From Ascochyta rabiei (lineage: Eukaryota > Ascomycota > Dothideomycetes > Pleosporales > Didymellaceae), in contig NC_082415.1 of assembly GCF_004011695.2 (NCBI RefSeq), forward strand, positions 1,178,001 through 1,242,000: a stretch of 64,000 nucleotides of DNA, read 5' to 3'. The first letter of the stretch is position 1; every line of letters begins with the position of its first letter. The notes beneath the pieces are model-generated. The model was not told the origin of the DNA. It worked only from the letters and a program-made list of their open reading frames with translations, and searched no databases. This document shows positions 34,213-44,805 of the stretch, piece after piece. The translations under genes were made by a program, and so were the position numbers.

Positions 34213-35131
34213 CTATCCTCGCATGCCAAATTCGATATCGGTCTTGCGTCCAGGCTTGATGTTCGGGTCATACCAGGTAATGCAGACGGCGAGAGTGGCA
34301 ATCATCATGAGACAGTCGTAGATGTAAAGCGGCCACTCGTGTTGGAGAAGGTAGCCCTCCTGCATTATAGTTAGCCCTGGTGTGGTCGAACAAAGGTTGG
34401 GAAACCATATCTTGCCCATAGCATACTCGATCACACGACACATGTTACGGATGGTGATGAAAATACTCGTAGCGTAGAGAAAGCACACCATCTTTTGCCA
34501 CGGAATATCGGCAGAGGCAGCCGTAGGCCTGGATTCCAGCCTGCGATGCCACCTTCCGGCAACAATGACAAAGAACATGAAGATCAGGATTTGCAGGATG
34601 AGGCCACCGAGGATGATGTTTTCACCGCGCTTGACACCGTCCTGGTCCGAAGCCTGCACCAACATGCCAGCACCGCCGCTCTGGATGAAGAAGCACAGAA
34701 TATCGCCGGTGACGAAGATTTTGGTGACCCAGTTGGCGCGCACGATTGAGTAGGATGCAGAACCGGTGCGCAGGATCAAACGCCCAAGGACCATGTAGAT
34801 GGAGGCAGCGAACAGGATAGGAGCGATGAGGACGAGGACGGATTGGATTATGTAGGGCGTTTTGGTAACAGTGTCGTTGTGTGCTGCTGCCCGTGCGCCG
34901 TAACCAATAGTCTCGAACTGGAAAGGGCGTCAGTTAAGTCCTGTAGAATCCCAGCGTGTGACACACTAGACCACCGATCATGAACGGTGTGCAAAACCAT
35001 GTGCTGTTCTTGACAAGTCGGAAGATGTGAGCGCAGGTGAGGAGAGCAAATACGGCGCAGGCAATGGCACCGCCGGCGATGGATGGTGTGTACGGCCAGA
35101 GGACGTATTCCTGCTTCGTTGGATCCGCCAT
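34213..35131 (-). CDS. RTA1-like 7-TM membrane protein
   Basis: Two exons, 35131-34967 and 34917-34213 (48-49 bp intron), give 289 residues. RTA1/RTM1-family proteins are fungal seven-helix membrane proteins linked to toxicant resistance and lipid export (RSB1). Hydrophobic segments recur through the protein, and the signature RNMCRVIEYAMG...GYLLQHEWPLYIYD is clear. An 18-residue stretch (KIWFPNLCSTTPGLTIMQ) interrupts this signature where relatives have almost nothing. Its DNA ends GCTAACTATAATGCAG, a good branch point and acceptor, but no GT donor gives the right phase, so I kept it as coding. Confidence 0.88.
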
Positions 35132-35944
35132 CGTTGATCTGCAGGGTGATCAAGAGTCGTGTCGGATGAAACAGGCTTTTGCTCGGCGTTATTACTTATG
35201 ATTCCGGTTCCTGTAGCTGACTTCGTGTTCAAAGAGAGTATAATAGACTGAAAGTCAAGATGTTGTGATATTAAAGTGGAGGGTATGGCAAGAAAGTCTT
35301 CTGGTGTGGAGGACCTTGTGTATAGCAGCGAAAAGAAGTGTCGTATACACGCTCGTAAACCGTACTCGCATTTTCAGAGCAACATTTAAACCCTACACAG
35401 TGCCATAGCGATTTGCGTGTTGCAGCTAAGCTTTCGGCAGGAGCCAGGCAAATCTGAGCTTGACATGGCTAGCGCCTCTCGAATACGCGTACTCGCTTGC
35501 AGACGCGTAAAGAGTAGAGCAGGGATGCTCGCAATTGCTGGAGTTTCGCATTGTTGAAACAGTTTGCATTGCCGTCTGGTCAAGGCCGAGTCGTTCTTTC
35601 TAGCGAGAGAAGCGCTGAAGAGCTTGATGCAGCGCTCCATTCGCTTTTGCTGTGAGATGACACGACCGTGACTTCTGCGATGCAGGTCAGTATTCCAACC
35701 TTCAACTTGGAGGTAGATTTCATATCCGCTAGTTGTACGCAGTTAACAAGCTGCTGCAAAGCTCGCAAGCATCTCCAAAAACGTGATAGGCCTTACGATC
35801 TTGACGTCCCTTCCAAGGATGGATGCCCCTTGTAGGTCCAATGAGTTCAGCTATAGAACGCACTGCGCCACATTCTTCATCTAAACGCGTGGTACGTGAG
35901 AGCATTACTGGTATTGTGTTGCCTCAGCCAGGAGGAAGGACTTT
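35132..35944. other. Intergenic interval
   Basis: The interval holds the upstream region of the RTA1-like gene and the 3' side of the Zn2Cys6 gene. Only short frames without domains are present. Confidence 0.4.
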
Positions 35945-37185
35945 TTAACCTCCTCGAAGCTGCTCCTTCGGCCAGTCCAACCAGCCGCTCCATTCACTGG
36001 GTACCAGCGCTTCTGCGACACGGAGAATCTGCTCGGGAACACCAGCCAAGTACCAGTATTGAGCGCTGCTTCTCTGTAATAGAACCGCATAATGCGCATA
36101 GATGATCAAGGAGCCCGGCTGCCTTTCTGACAAGAGTTCGACGTAACGGTCAGTCACAAAGTGGACCCAGATCTTGAGAAGGGCGTCTGAGGGCGGTTGA
36201 TGTGACTTTTCTGCGGCGGCAAACGTCAAAACCAGGATGTGTACTGCGTATCCATATGCATCAACAATGTCCGGAGGATAGAGATGATGCACGGCCTCGG
36301 CGAACTTGCGTAGCTGCATGAGCTCGGTGTCAGCTGGCGGCTCTTGTGTGGTCCAATCGATACCTTTGACATCCTCTGGAACCAATCTCCCTAGTATGGA
36401 TGCTCGCATTTCATTGTAGAAGCTGGAAACCATTGGCCGTACCCTTCGGGTTAAGGAAAAATTGGACAAGAGGGTGTCAAAAGCGTGATTCACATCGTGG
36501 CTGGGGTCTACCGAGCTTGCGCAGGAGTACGGGAACAGGACTGATGCAAACATGAGAACAGCCTTGAAGTTGCCCTCGTCGATATCGCGCACAGTAGCCT
36601 GGAAGTTTACAAGAGCAGCCTCGTGATATTGACCTCCTATAAGAGCATACTCGACTGCCGCTGGACCAAACTCTTGCAGTCGACTGAGATGAAGTGCAGA
36701 AAGAGCGAGGGTCACGTGGAGGAGGAAGGGATACTCAAAGGCAGTCTGCGGTAAGGCTGTAGCGTACACAGCATGGGCATCCGAGCTCGCTCCAAGCGAT
36801 TGCGCGGTAACAGTCGTGTAGTGATGCAAAAGGCGCATCTGGAGGATGTTGAGAGCTAAGGGGTCCTGGATCGGTGTGACAGGAGCATCTGGCGCAGCTG
36901 GTTCGAGCACCCCGCCTTCAGTTGACGAGAGCGTGTACGTCGAAGCAACAGGTAGAGGCGAGCCAGTCGATCTTTCTCGACTTTTTGATACTCGGTATTC
37001 GCACGGCGTGCCTTGCTTCACGCAATTTGCGCAATTTGGCTGCTGCTCATCGCACTGTGATAGTCAGCCTCACCCATCTATAAGGGGTGTGATTGGTGCA
37101 GCCGCACCTTGACATGGCGGGCTTTGCAAGGAAGACAGCCCTTCCTCGACTTCTTATGTGGCTTGCGCGTCTTGACCATCTCCAT
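35945..37185 (-). CDS. Zn2Cys6 transcription factor, Upc2/sterol-uptake-control-like
   Basis: Two exons, 37185-37108 and 37054-35945, with a 53-bp intron give 395 residues. The intron splits the zinc cluster between its second and third Cys. The cluster is perfect: C17-x2-C20-x6-C27-x6-C34-x2-C37-x6-C44, preceded by basic KPHKKSRKG. The rest is the fungal-specific regulatory domain of the sterol uptake control type (LLHHYTTVTAQSL, FLLHVTLALSALHLS). It acts in the nucleus as a DNA-binding regulator. Its position next to the RTA1-like gene and the GFA gene allows, but does not prove, local control of the laccase-to-GFA block. Confidence 0.92.
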
Positions 37186-37829
37186 TGTGGCGTTCTCACC
37201 GTAAACTCATTTTCGTTCTTCGTCTTGTTGGATACAATATAGGATTGGTTCGAGCCGACGCGAACAGTGCCTTCATGGAAGGAGCCGGTGCCGGCACTAG
37301 TCATGCGTCATTGCCGATCCCGGGATACCGTTTGTTCGCCGAGCGCGAACAATCCTCCTCACGATAAAGCAAACACCATATTGGCACTCTCAGAGTACAT
37401 CCAGAAGTATCATTCTCTACCAGAGGATTTCGTGTTTGTGGCTAGCCTTGATGGGGCTGCTTCCGTTCGCTTACTTCGGAAACTAGCGCCTCTAAGAGCA
37501 CCGAGTTGTGCAGTGGAAGCAGCAGTAGTGAATATTTCGCAGAAGAAGTTCAAAAGATAAGCAAAATGGTGCTTCGGCGGAGCGGTGATCGAAATACCCT
37601 TGAGAGCACGACCCGCAGTAAAAGCATGACTTTCGTCATGCATCGAGTGTGGGCTAACAGGGTGCTCAATAATTCCTATATAACCACAACAGATCGCGTG
37701 CTCCCCATACTACCGGATCGAGGGGCTTGTATCGCCCTTCTTTATACGAACGAGTACCACGGATATCAGTTCCATCTAGGTATTTACAATATTTTATTTC
37801 TCTTCCCTAATTTGTCACCCATTGCAGTT
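37186..37829. other. Intergenic interval
   Basis: The interval is between the Zn2Cys6 gene start and the GFA gene end, same strand. No further gene is seen. Confidence 0.4.
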
Positions 37830-38405
37830 CTACAACTTCGCCGGCAGCTTTCCGCTTTGCTGAGCAGTGTGTGTCGCAATAAGGTCCATCAGTGCTGGGC
37901 TGAGCACGTCGTACGTCTCGAGACCCTCCTTCTTGAACTTCTGGCGAATCTCGTCCATTCCCTTAGGATGGAACCCCTGCTCGATGATACTCGACACGAA
38001 CGCAGCGAATTGAGGCTCCTGCCAACCCTTGGTGTCGCTGAGCTCGGTATGCACAAAGTCCAGGCCCTTGAAAGGATGTTCGTTGACGATGCGACCGTAC
38101 AAATGCACACCGCACTCTCTGCATGCATTGCGCTGGATGGCGGCGGTCTCGTCGACGATGGTGATTTTGTCGCCGTTGGCGGTCACGTTGACTTTATCAG
38201 TGGGAATGACACCGACGACAGAGAATAGTGCTCCGGAGGGCTTCCAGCATTTCGAGCATCCGCAGGCGTGATTGTGAGCGACGTTCGAGCCAAGAGTCAC
38301 TTCGACCTTATTGTTGGGGCAATGGCAATACAGCTTTCCGCCAGCGAAGTCCGAGTCGCCCTTCTTAATGCCGTTATCGACAGATGGGTGAATTGATGGT
38401 GCCAT
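37830..38405 (-). CDS. GFA-family protein (glutathione-dependent formaldehyde-activating enzyme-like)
   Basis: The single exon encodes 191 residues, the usual size. GFA proteins are small zinc-binding Mss4-like folds, and a founding bacterial member adds formaldehyde to glutathione. The zinc-binding Cys pattern is present: CHCPNN near residue 28, [11 protein letters not shown] near residue 46, and [12 protein letters not shown] near residue 94. A full-length fungal relative carries the [14 protein letters not shown] segment also seen here. It would be cytosolic. Whether this copy handles formaldehyde or another small thiol adduct is not known. Confidence 0.92.
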   Translation of the reverse strand: MAPSIHPSVDNGIKKGDSDFAGGKLYCHCPNNKVEVTLGSNVAHNHACGCSKCWKPSGALFSVVGVIPTDKVNVTANGDKITIVDETAAIQRNACRECGVHLYGRIVNEHPFKGLDFVHTELSDTKGWQEPQFAAFVSSIIEQGFHPKGMDEIRQKFKKEGLETYDVLSPALMDLIATHTAQQSGKLPAKL

Positions 38406-39672
38406 GGTGAGTGTTGGCGAAGAAATTGCTGATATTTTTCAGATTGATCTTCAGAGTGTTCGTAATCGGATTCTTGTTAGCATGTTGAGGACTGCGATGC
38501 AGCAATATATACGTCTGCGGTTCCGCATACCGAGATACGTTCCGCGTTCCTGCCCGGAAGGTATCCACCAAAAGAGTACGGGGCCACCAATGACAAGCAA
38601 GGAGCGCAGTGCAAAGAGCTTGGAGAATGGCGCAATTCATTAAGATGTGGAAACGATGGGTGAGTTTGAGTTCCTTTTCCGGACAGAGAACCCCGCGTCC
38701 TGGAGCGGAGCCGCTTTGGAGAATCGCGCAATCTGTAGTGACTCACCTGCTTGAGGGAACGCACTTTCCGATCAATATCGGCATACATATTAACATCTTC
38801 CTCCAGGTTTCATGCGCTGGTAGCGGAACAAGGTTTCAGGAACAATGACAGCCGCCGGTCGCAGAGCTGACGTTTCTATGATTTGGTATCAACAAGACGC
38901 GAGCAAAGCGGATGCTACGGCTAAGTATCCGGTCCTTAGAACACGCCACTTGCATTGCATACACAGTTGATCACCATACTCCAGCAAAGATTTCTTAACA
39001 GTATTTCTGGAAACCTTCATTTTTACTATGAGAATTCGACAGCCTCCACGAAATTGTGGTCATCTTGTAAGAGCCGAAGCCTCTGCGGGTATGTTGGCTA
39101 GCCACAACAAGATCACAGCGAAGGTCTCTGAGTGAACAGTCAGCTTCTGTTAGTAAAGTACTTTGTGATTTTTCATTCACCTCTAAACTTGCAAAGTCCC
39201 AACAAAGTCGCGTTAAACACCTCTCAAAGAATGTCTTACACACATGTTCGTATCGGGCAAGTTTGACCGTGTTCCACTAACTTTGTGTTGTTTGGCTAAT
39301 CTGCAGCATTGCATGAACGAGTCCTGCACAAACAAAGATGAGCTGAAGAGGTGGTGTTGCAGCGACCGGAGGGCGTACATTGGTGTTGTTAAAGAAAATT
39401 GCTGTAGAGCAAGACCAGTCACAGCCAAAGAGGTGGAGTATGCAAGCAGCCGAGCCGTACGAACCACAGTGCTGATAATTCTGCGGTACTGAGTCTCCTT
39501 GTCGGCAGCTGTCGTTCTCTGCAACAACTTTGTGGGCTGTAGAGTGCCGAAATGGTCGACAGCGCTTGTCAGATCGATCGATAGTCTTTCATGAGCTGAA
39601 CTTGCTCTCACTGCGAACGGGTTAGGCTAAGTGCGTGTAGCCGCGATGCGCTCTTGCTGTGGGTACATCATC
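38406..39672. other. Gene-free interval
   Basis: No gene, repeat or RNA was recognised. Frames are short and overlapping. Confidence 0.4.
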
Positions 39673-39837
39673 TCAACCTTGACCCTCTTGTGTATCACTC
39701 CACGTCTCGCTCATGATTATCGCCTCCCCCCTCCTGGAACGCCAATGATTCGTCGACTGGAACAACTCCCAGCATCCCGTCAGCACCAGTTTCCATCTCT
39801 CTAGGAAAGCAGGTGTGACCTCCCAGCCTGTGGGATC

Positions 39838-40534
39838 TCAAGGGTCCTTCCAGACTATGACTCCATATCGACCACACATATCGCGGCACAGCTGTTCCTC
39901 GTCCAGTAAGCCTGCTGCGTCAAGCAGGATGAGATTGTTGCGGAACGCAGCGTCCGGCAGTAGATCGAGCCACGGGTGGTGAGGCACTGAGCGTTGTACC
40001 ATGGTCGGTCTTAAAGCTACAGGTAGTTGATCTTTTGCTTGCTCAGGACGCCAGGTACCAGATATAGAGAAAGGTGAAAGAGCATCACCGTCCATCTCGG
40101 ACGCAGTCAGACCAAGTACCTCGATATTAGCGAGAAGAGCACGTCGGACATTGAGTTGGGTAAGGCCAAGGAGGATGTCCGTCCGTGGGGATCGTTTGGC
40201 GTATGCTGTGCGCGCTGTAGCTTCTAGTAGAAAGAGATGCTTGATCGAAGATGGCGCTTGAGGACCTAGGATTTGCAGGTTGGCGAAGCATTGGAGCGAC
40301 GCTAATTGTGCGAGCAACGCTTCTTCTGCATGGTCACCCGTTGTTGCAGGGATTTGCGACCTCGCCGCGAGTGCGCGGCGACGCTGGCCTAAAGTAAAAG
40401 TCAGCTCGCACTCATATTGAACTGCAATTGCTTGACCAACGTTGTACTCGCTGGTTCAATCGATTCTGGCGTTTTCTCCGCTCAACCGCGTTTCCCGTTG
40501 TTGTCCAATCCACCCCCGGTACGATATCATTCAT
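39838..40534 (-). CDS. bZIP-DUF3425 transcription factor cut short by an in-frame TGA
   Basis: Two exons, 40534-40441 and 40388-39838, give 214 residues. The basic region spans the intron: ERRKRQNRLNQR then RRRALAARS. The DUF3425 domain follows, with LRPTMVQRSVPHHPWLDLLPDA and LDEEQLCRDM. The frame then hits TGA at 39840-39838 in VIVWKDP-stop-DPTGWEV, where relatives have Trp. Reading on in the same frame to 39673 recovers the missing DUF3425 end (GWEVTPAFLERWK, LTGCWELFQSTNHWR). The product is therefore either truncated by ~54 residues or completed by readthrough. The exon 1 donor (GTTGGT) is weak. Such proteins are nuclear regulators; the target is unknown. Confidence 0.75.
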
Positions 40535-40729
40535 GTCAGCAATTGTAACGTCACCAGAGGTCCTATCTAGTATGGCGCCACCTATCTGAGCTGCACCCAC
40601 GATTAGAAGGTAGTGAAGGTTGAAAGGAAGGTCGCGATTGATGATGCCTACGGTTAGCCACTTCGGAGCTACCCTCTTAACAACTTCTCGAGCCACCACA
40701 ACTCAGGGCTGCAACAACATGCTCAAATC

Positions 40730-41630
40730 TTGTCGAATCGAATGGCATTCACTCTCGCTACAGGGGCTCGGTTTCCTTTGGCTCCCGGCACAGTGCCTAG
40801 TTGCAACCAATACCGCAACCACTTCACAAAGGCCGTCCCTGCGATCGCCAACCAGGAGGTGATCGACATCAAAGCATCGCCTATATATCAACCACAGAAC
40901 GATTGTTGTTGGATTGCGCAGAAGCACGGTTCAACTCTGGAGAATCTGCTCCAATGGAATCCAAGTCTCAACAGCGAAGACTGTGAGCTGCAGCCTGGGT
41001 ACGGTTACTGCGTGTCAAAGACTAAGGGGTCAGAGAGCCGTAAGCACATATCGTAGGCTGTGGATTCAGACCACTGACAGAGTTAGGGATTGCTGCACGG
41101 CATGGGACCTGTCTACCTAACGATGCCTTGAAATATACAGAGATCATGGCTGGAACAGATCCCAATTGCGACTGCTTTGCCATGGTCATCAGTGAAGAGA
41201 GGAGGGACGACGATCGTACGGATACTGCACTGACATCGCGATTTCACACGCACGCTAATCAACATCAGGACTGACGTGTTCCCGCCTTGTAGAAACTGCT
41301 AATCTTCCCATCGAGAATATCATCAAGTACAATAGTTGGATTAGCAAGGCGGATTGTGACGGCAGTCTGTATGCTGGTCTAGGCGCACATAGCAGCCGTG
41401 CAGTCTGTATTGGCACATCAAGTTTACCGACTAAAACAGATGTGGTTCTGAGTTCGACATCAACCAAGCCGCCGATCTGTACTTTTGATCCAGACAAGGG
41501 AGAGTACGTCTGCCCGGATCCGCCAATATGTACATTTGACCCAGAAAAGAGAGAACAGGTTTGCCCAGAAGCTGTAGTCGCTGGGGGTGCTCATGCAAAA
41601 CGATTGGAGGAAAGCGCAGAGTTGCGATGA
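40730..41630 (+). CDS. LysM-domain protein with duplicated Cys-rich tail
   Basis: Three exons, 40730-41039, 41081-41191 and 41269-41630, give 260 residues. LysM modules bind chitin or peptidoglycan sugars, and fungal secreted forms often shield hyphae from host detection. One LysM reads CCWIAQKHGSTLENLLQWNPSL...YGYCV. A second spans the exon 2/3 junction: NCDCFAMV-IRLTCSRLVETANLPIENIIKYNSW. The tail carries a near-exact duplication, PPICTFDPDKGEYVCPD then PPICTFDPEKREQVCPE. Intron 1 (41 bp) is short. No signal peptide is visible at the chosen ATG, so an upstream exon in 40535-40729 is likely missing. It is divergent from the bZIP gene. Confidence 0.75.
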
Positions 41631-41918
41631 TAAGAAGAACAATTAGCTCTAGAACATAGAATTGAGTTTGAACTTGTAACATATATATTTCCCGCCTCCT
41701 TCCTCCATCGCAGAGTACAGAAGCTATCATGCTGCCATTGCAAATATCTGCAACATGCTCGGAACGCCATAGAATGCCATCGTCAAACCCTCGCATCGAA
41801 CCAGTCAACTGTACAGCCCAACCCCTCGGGTATAATCTTCATCTTCGACCGTGCTCCATTGGTCTGCTTAGCCCTTCTAGGAACGACACATTGCGTATCC
41901 TGGGTTGAACGACCCAAT

Positions 41919-44241
41919 CTACTCGTCGTCTGAATCGGTATCGGTATCGGTCTCGCTCTCTGACTCCACGTCGCCTTCTGTATCACTGTCGCTGGAATCA
42001 TCATCGGTCCTCTTCTTCTTGGGTGCAGGAGTTCCATCCTTGAGGGCGCGCATCTGGCCAGCGATTGTGTCTGGTGCAGTGTTAGCAGCATGATCTTCTC
42101 TTGGAGGCAAGCATGACATACCCTCATCAGGCTCACTGATTTCTCCCTCCTCTTCAACGTCTTCGGCCTTACTCGCGTCCTCTACAACAAGCGTGACTTC
42201 CATCTTTGTGTCCATGCCAATATAGCTGTCGCAGATCATGTGCATGACGAAGGTGTAGCTGCCGGCCTGGGGTGGGGCACCGAACTGCATCTTAAGCGTT
42301 TGGACATTGTATGTGGGGCTGCCGCTCTCGTCGAGGATGGCCTTGTCGAACGTGGAGAAGGTGAAAGGCGGGACTGCAATGCGGCCCTGCTTGCTGTCGG
42401 CGAGGAAGATGTGCCACCTAGGTGCGTGGTCGCGGGCATAGTATGGTGCGTGTGCGAGAGGAGGCTGAATGGGCTTCTCGCCGGAGCGGTCGTTCTTGCG
42501 GCCAGTGATGGCGGCGACGTCACCTTCCTCGGGGTCAATGTCGAGCAGGTCCTTGGGGTTGACCTCGGGAACATCAGAGGCACCGGATGCGATGAAGCGG
42601 CCCTTTAGGACAAACTGAACCAAGCTGCTCGGTGTGACAAAGCGCTCTCCTACAACCTTGAAGAAGGCCTTCTCCACGGTAAAGACGGGTATCCGCGACG
42701 CTACGGACATGGCTGTGCTGTACTGTTCCTGCGACAGAAGACCACCGATGCGCGCCCTGCGCTGTCCCTCGGGTACCTTCATAAACTCCTGGATGGTCAA
42801 GTGTGTCTTTGCGTGCTCGGCCTCGGCTGCGCTCGCAATTGCGGGTGTAAAATGCGGCAGCTGTTCCAGAGGAGAAGCGCCGGGTCGCAATGCCTGAATC
42901 AGGTTCTGCGATGTGTGGTATGCGGAGAGAACAGCCTTGGTGCTACCGTAGGCAAGTGCGATGGACGTATAGGCTTCGTTCAGACGGATGGCAATGGGAG
43001 CGACCTCGAACTTCTCTGTAGAATTGTCAGCACGTTTCGAAGGCATTGGCTAAAGATCCTACCATCGTTCAGAGTCTCGTCCTCGAGCTCAATCCGGCCG
43101 AGATATGCCCATAGCAGTGTCAGAACCTTGCGTCTTCGGCTATCTTCCAGGTCATCCAGCTTTTGACGGTCCTTCTTGGTGAGTACTTGCGCAATGACCG
43201 AGCCCGGTTCGCCGAGGGCCTTCTGCTCTAGCTTGGACAGACCGTTCTCTGCCTTGTGGCCGCTGAAGACTTCGTTGAACTCCTCTCCTGTGCTCAAAGC
43301 TCCAATGACACCAGTCTCGCCCTGCTCGTTGTCATATTCGCGGAAGATCTTGCCAGCACTCGCGACGAGAACCTTCTCCTTGGTCAACTTTTGTGTCCCG
43401 TACCACCACTTTCCAACCATGTAAGGCAGGATGACACCAAGTAGGACTGCGTAGACAAGCAAGACGTATTTGCCCGAGCCTTCCGTCACTAGCCACTGGG
43501 GGAGAGCAATACCGATGCTGAAGCTTTGCTTGCCATCGGGATGACCGTACTGGATGTAGTTGTTACGGATTTCCTCATCGGTGAGCGCCTTGTACGCTTT
43601 GGTGACGTCTACCCAGTGGTCGTTGATGGACTGTATCGTAATGTTCTTCGACGGATCCTCGCGCGCTTTGTCGGGGTGCAGCACAATCGACAGCTTTCGG
43701 TAGTGCTTCTTGATCGCCTTCTCGTCTGCTGACTGTTCACCATGTTAGATTGCTCTTCGGACGCCAGTCGTTGCCGCGTAGGCACACACGTACCCTGGAG
43801 ATACCGAGAACCTCGTAGGGATCCCAGATCTTTGTGACTGTCCGTGCCGTAACGTAGATCAGATAGATCATCAGCGCGTTGAGCGACCAGCCACCAAGCA
43901 TCAGGATCCCCCGCTTCGTCTTCCGCTCTGCTCGCTTCTGCTTCTTGCGCTGTCCCTGGATGAGGTCGGCATGTTCGGGTGTGAAGTCTGATTCGAGTGT
44001 TGTTCCCGTGTTCTCGAGCTCTGCATACGTGTCAGGACGAAGGCGTGGGGCGCAATCTTGGGTATGGAGGCGCACCTTTGCTCGGTTTGAAGAAAGAGAT
44101 TGTGGCGGGGATGGTGACCAGTGTCGTGATCGTAAGGATGAAGTAGGGGAAGAATTGTCCCTATGCATGGTTAGTCGCGTGGCTGAATGGGTGGGCGCGT
44201 GGACGGACCTGCTCATCGTAGTTGTAGTCTGTCCCGGACAT
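41919..44241 (-). CDS. SEC63: Protein translocation component Sec63
   Basis: Six exons were assembled: 44241-44209, 44160-44076, 44020-43794, 43732-43063, 43015-42122 and 42070-41919 (686 residues). Sec63 works with the Sec61 channel in the ER membrane and recruits the lumenal Hsp70 Kar2/BiP for protein import. The N-terminus MSGTDYNYDEQ and following hydrophobic segments are typical. The J domain is split by intron 3 and has the HPD motif (VLHPDKARED). A third membrane segment follows, and the Sec63/Brl domain runs from about residue 200. The C-terminus is a run of Asp/Ser/Glu, the acidic tail that binds Sec62. The last intron is 51 bp, in frame and free of stops. Confidence 0.96.
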
Positions 44242-44805
44242 TTTGAAGGTGTCTCACGGGGGGCTGATGCAGAGAAAGCAACAGTCAAAGGAAGAATATC
44301 TAGTCGCAAGCCAGGCGCATGTGTCGTGGGAGAAGAGCTGTCTCAAAACCGGTGCATGGCAGGTAAGGAAGGGGTGCTGTCTCAAAAGAAGGTGCTGGAC
44401 AATAAACGTAGACGGTAAGGTTGCGACCACCGTGTTCATTCACTCATGGCGCCACAGGGCATGCGCCACACCCACAACTCTTGGCGGGGCGCTCGCACTT
44501 GTATACGTCACATGAGCTGTACCAAATACTGAAGCATGCAAGCGTCGGTTTGACGGCACGTTTCGAAGACGGCAGTAACGCAGATGGGAGTGGTACATGC
44601 ATGTCATTCAGGTATACGTAGTCTTATCGCCCAATGCTCCAACAGCTATGCCTCAAAAGCGTCCCACGGGTATGCGCCGGTACCGTAATACAGCATCTAA
44701 CAAGAAATTCCCAAAACTCCAGATTTACAACTGGTACAGTCGCAAGCCCGTAAGTTACATAGTTCGTTGGTCGGATAGCGGAGTCTATAGGCTATTGATG
44801 CGCAC

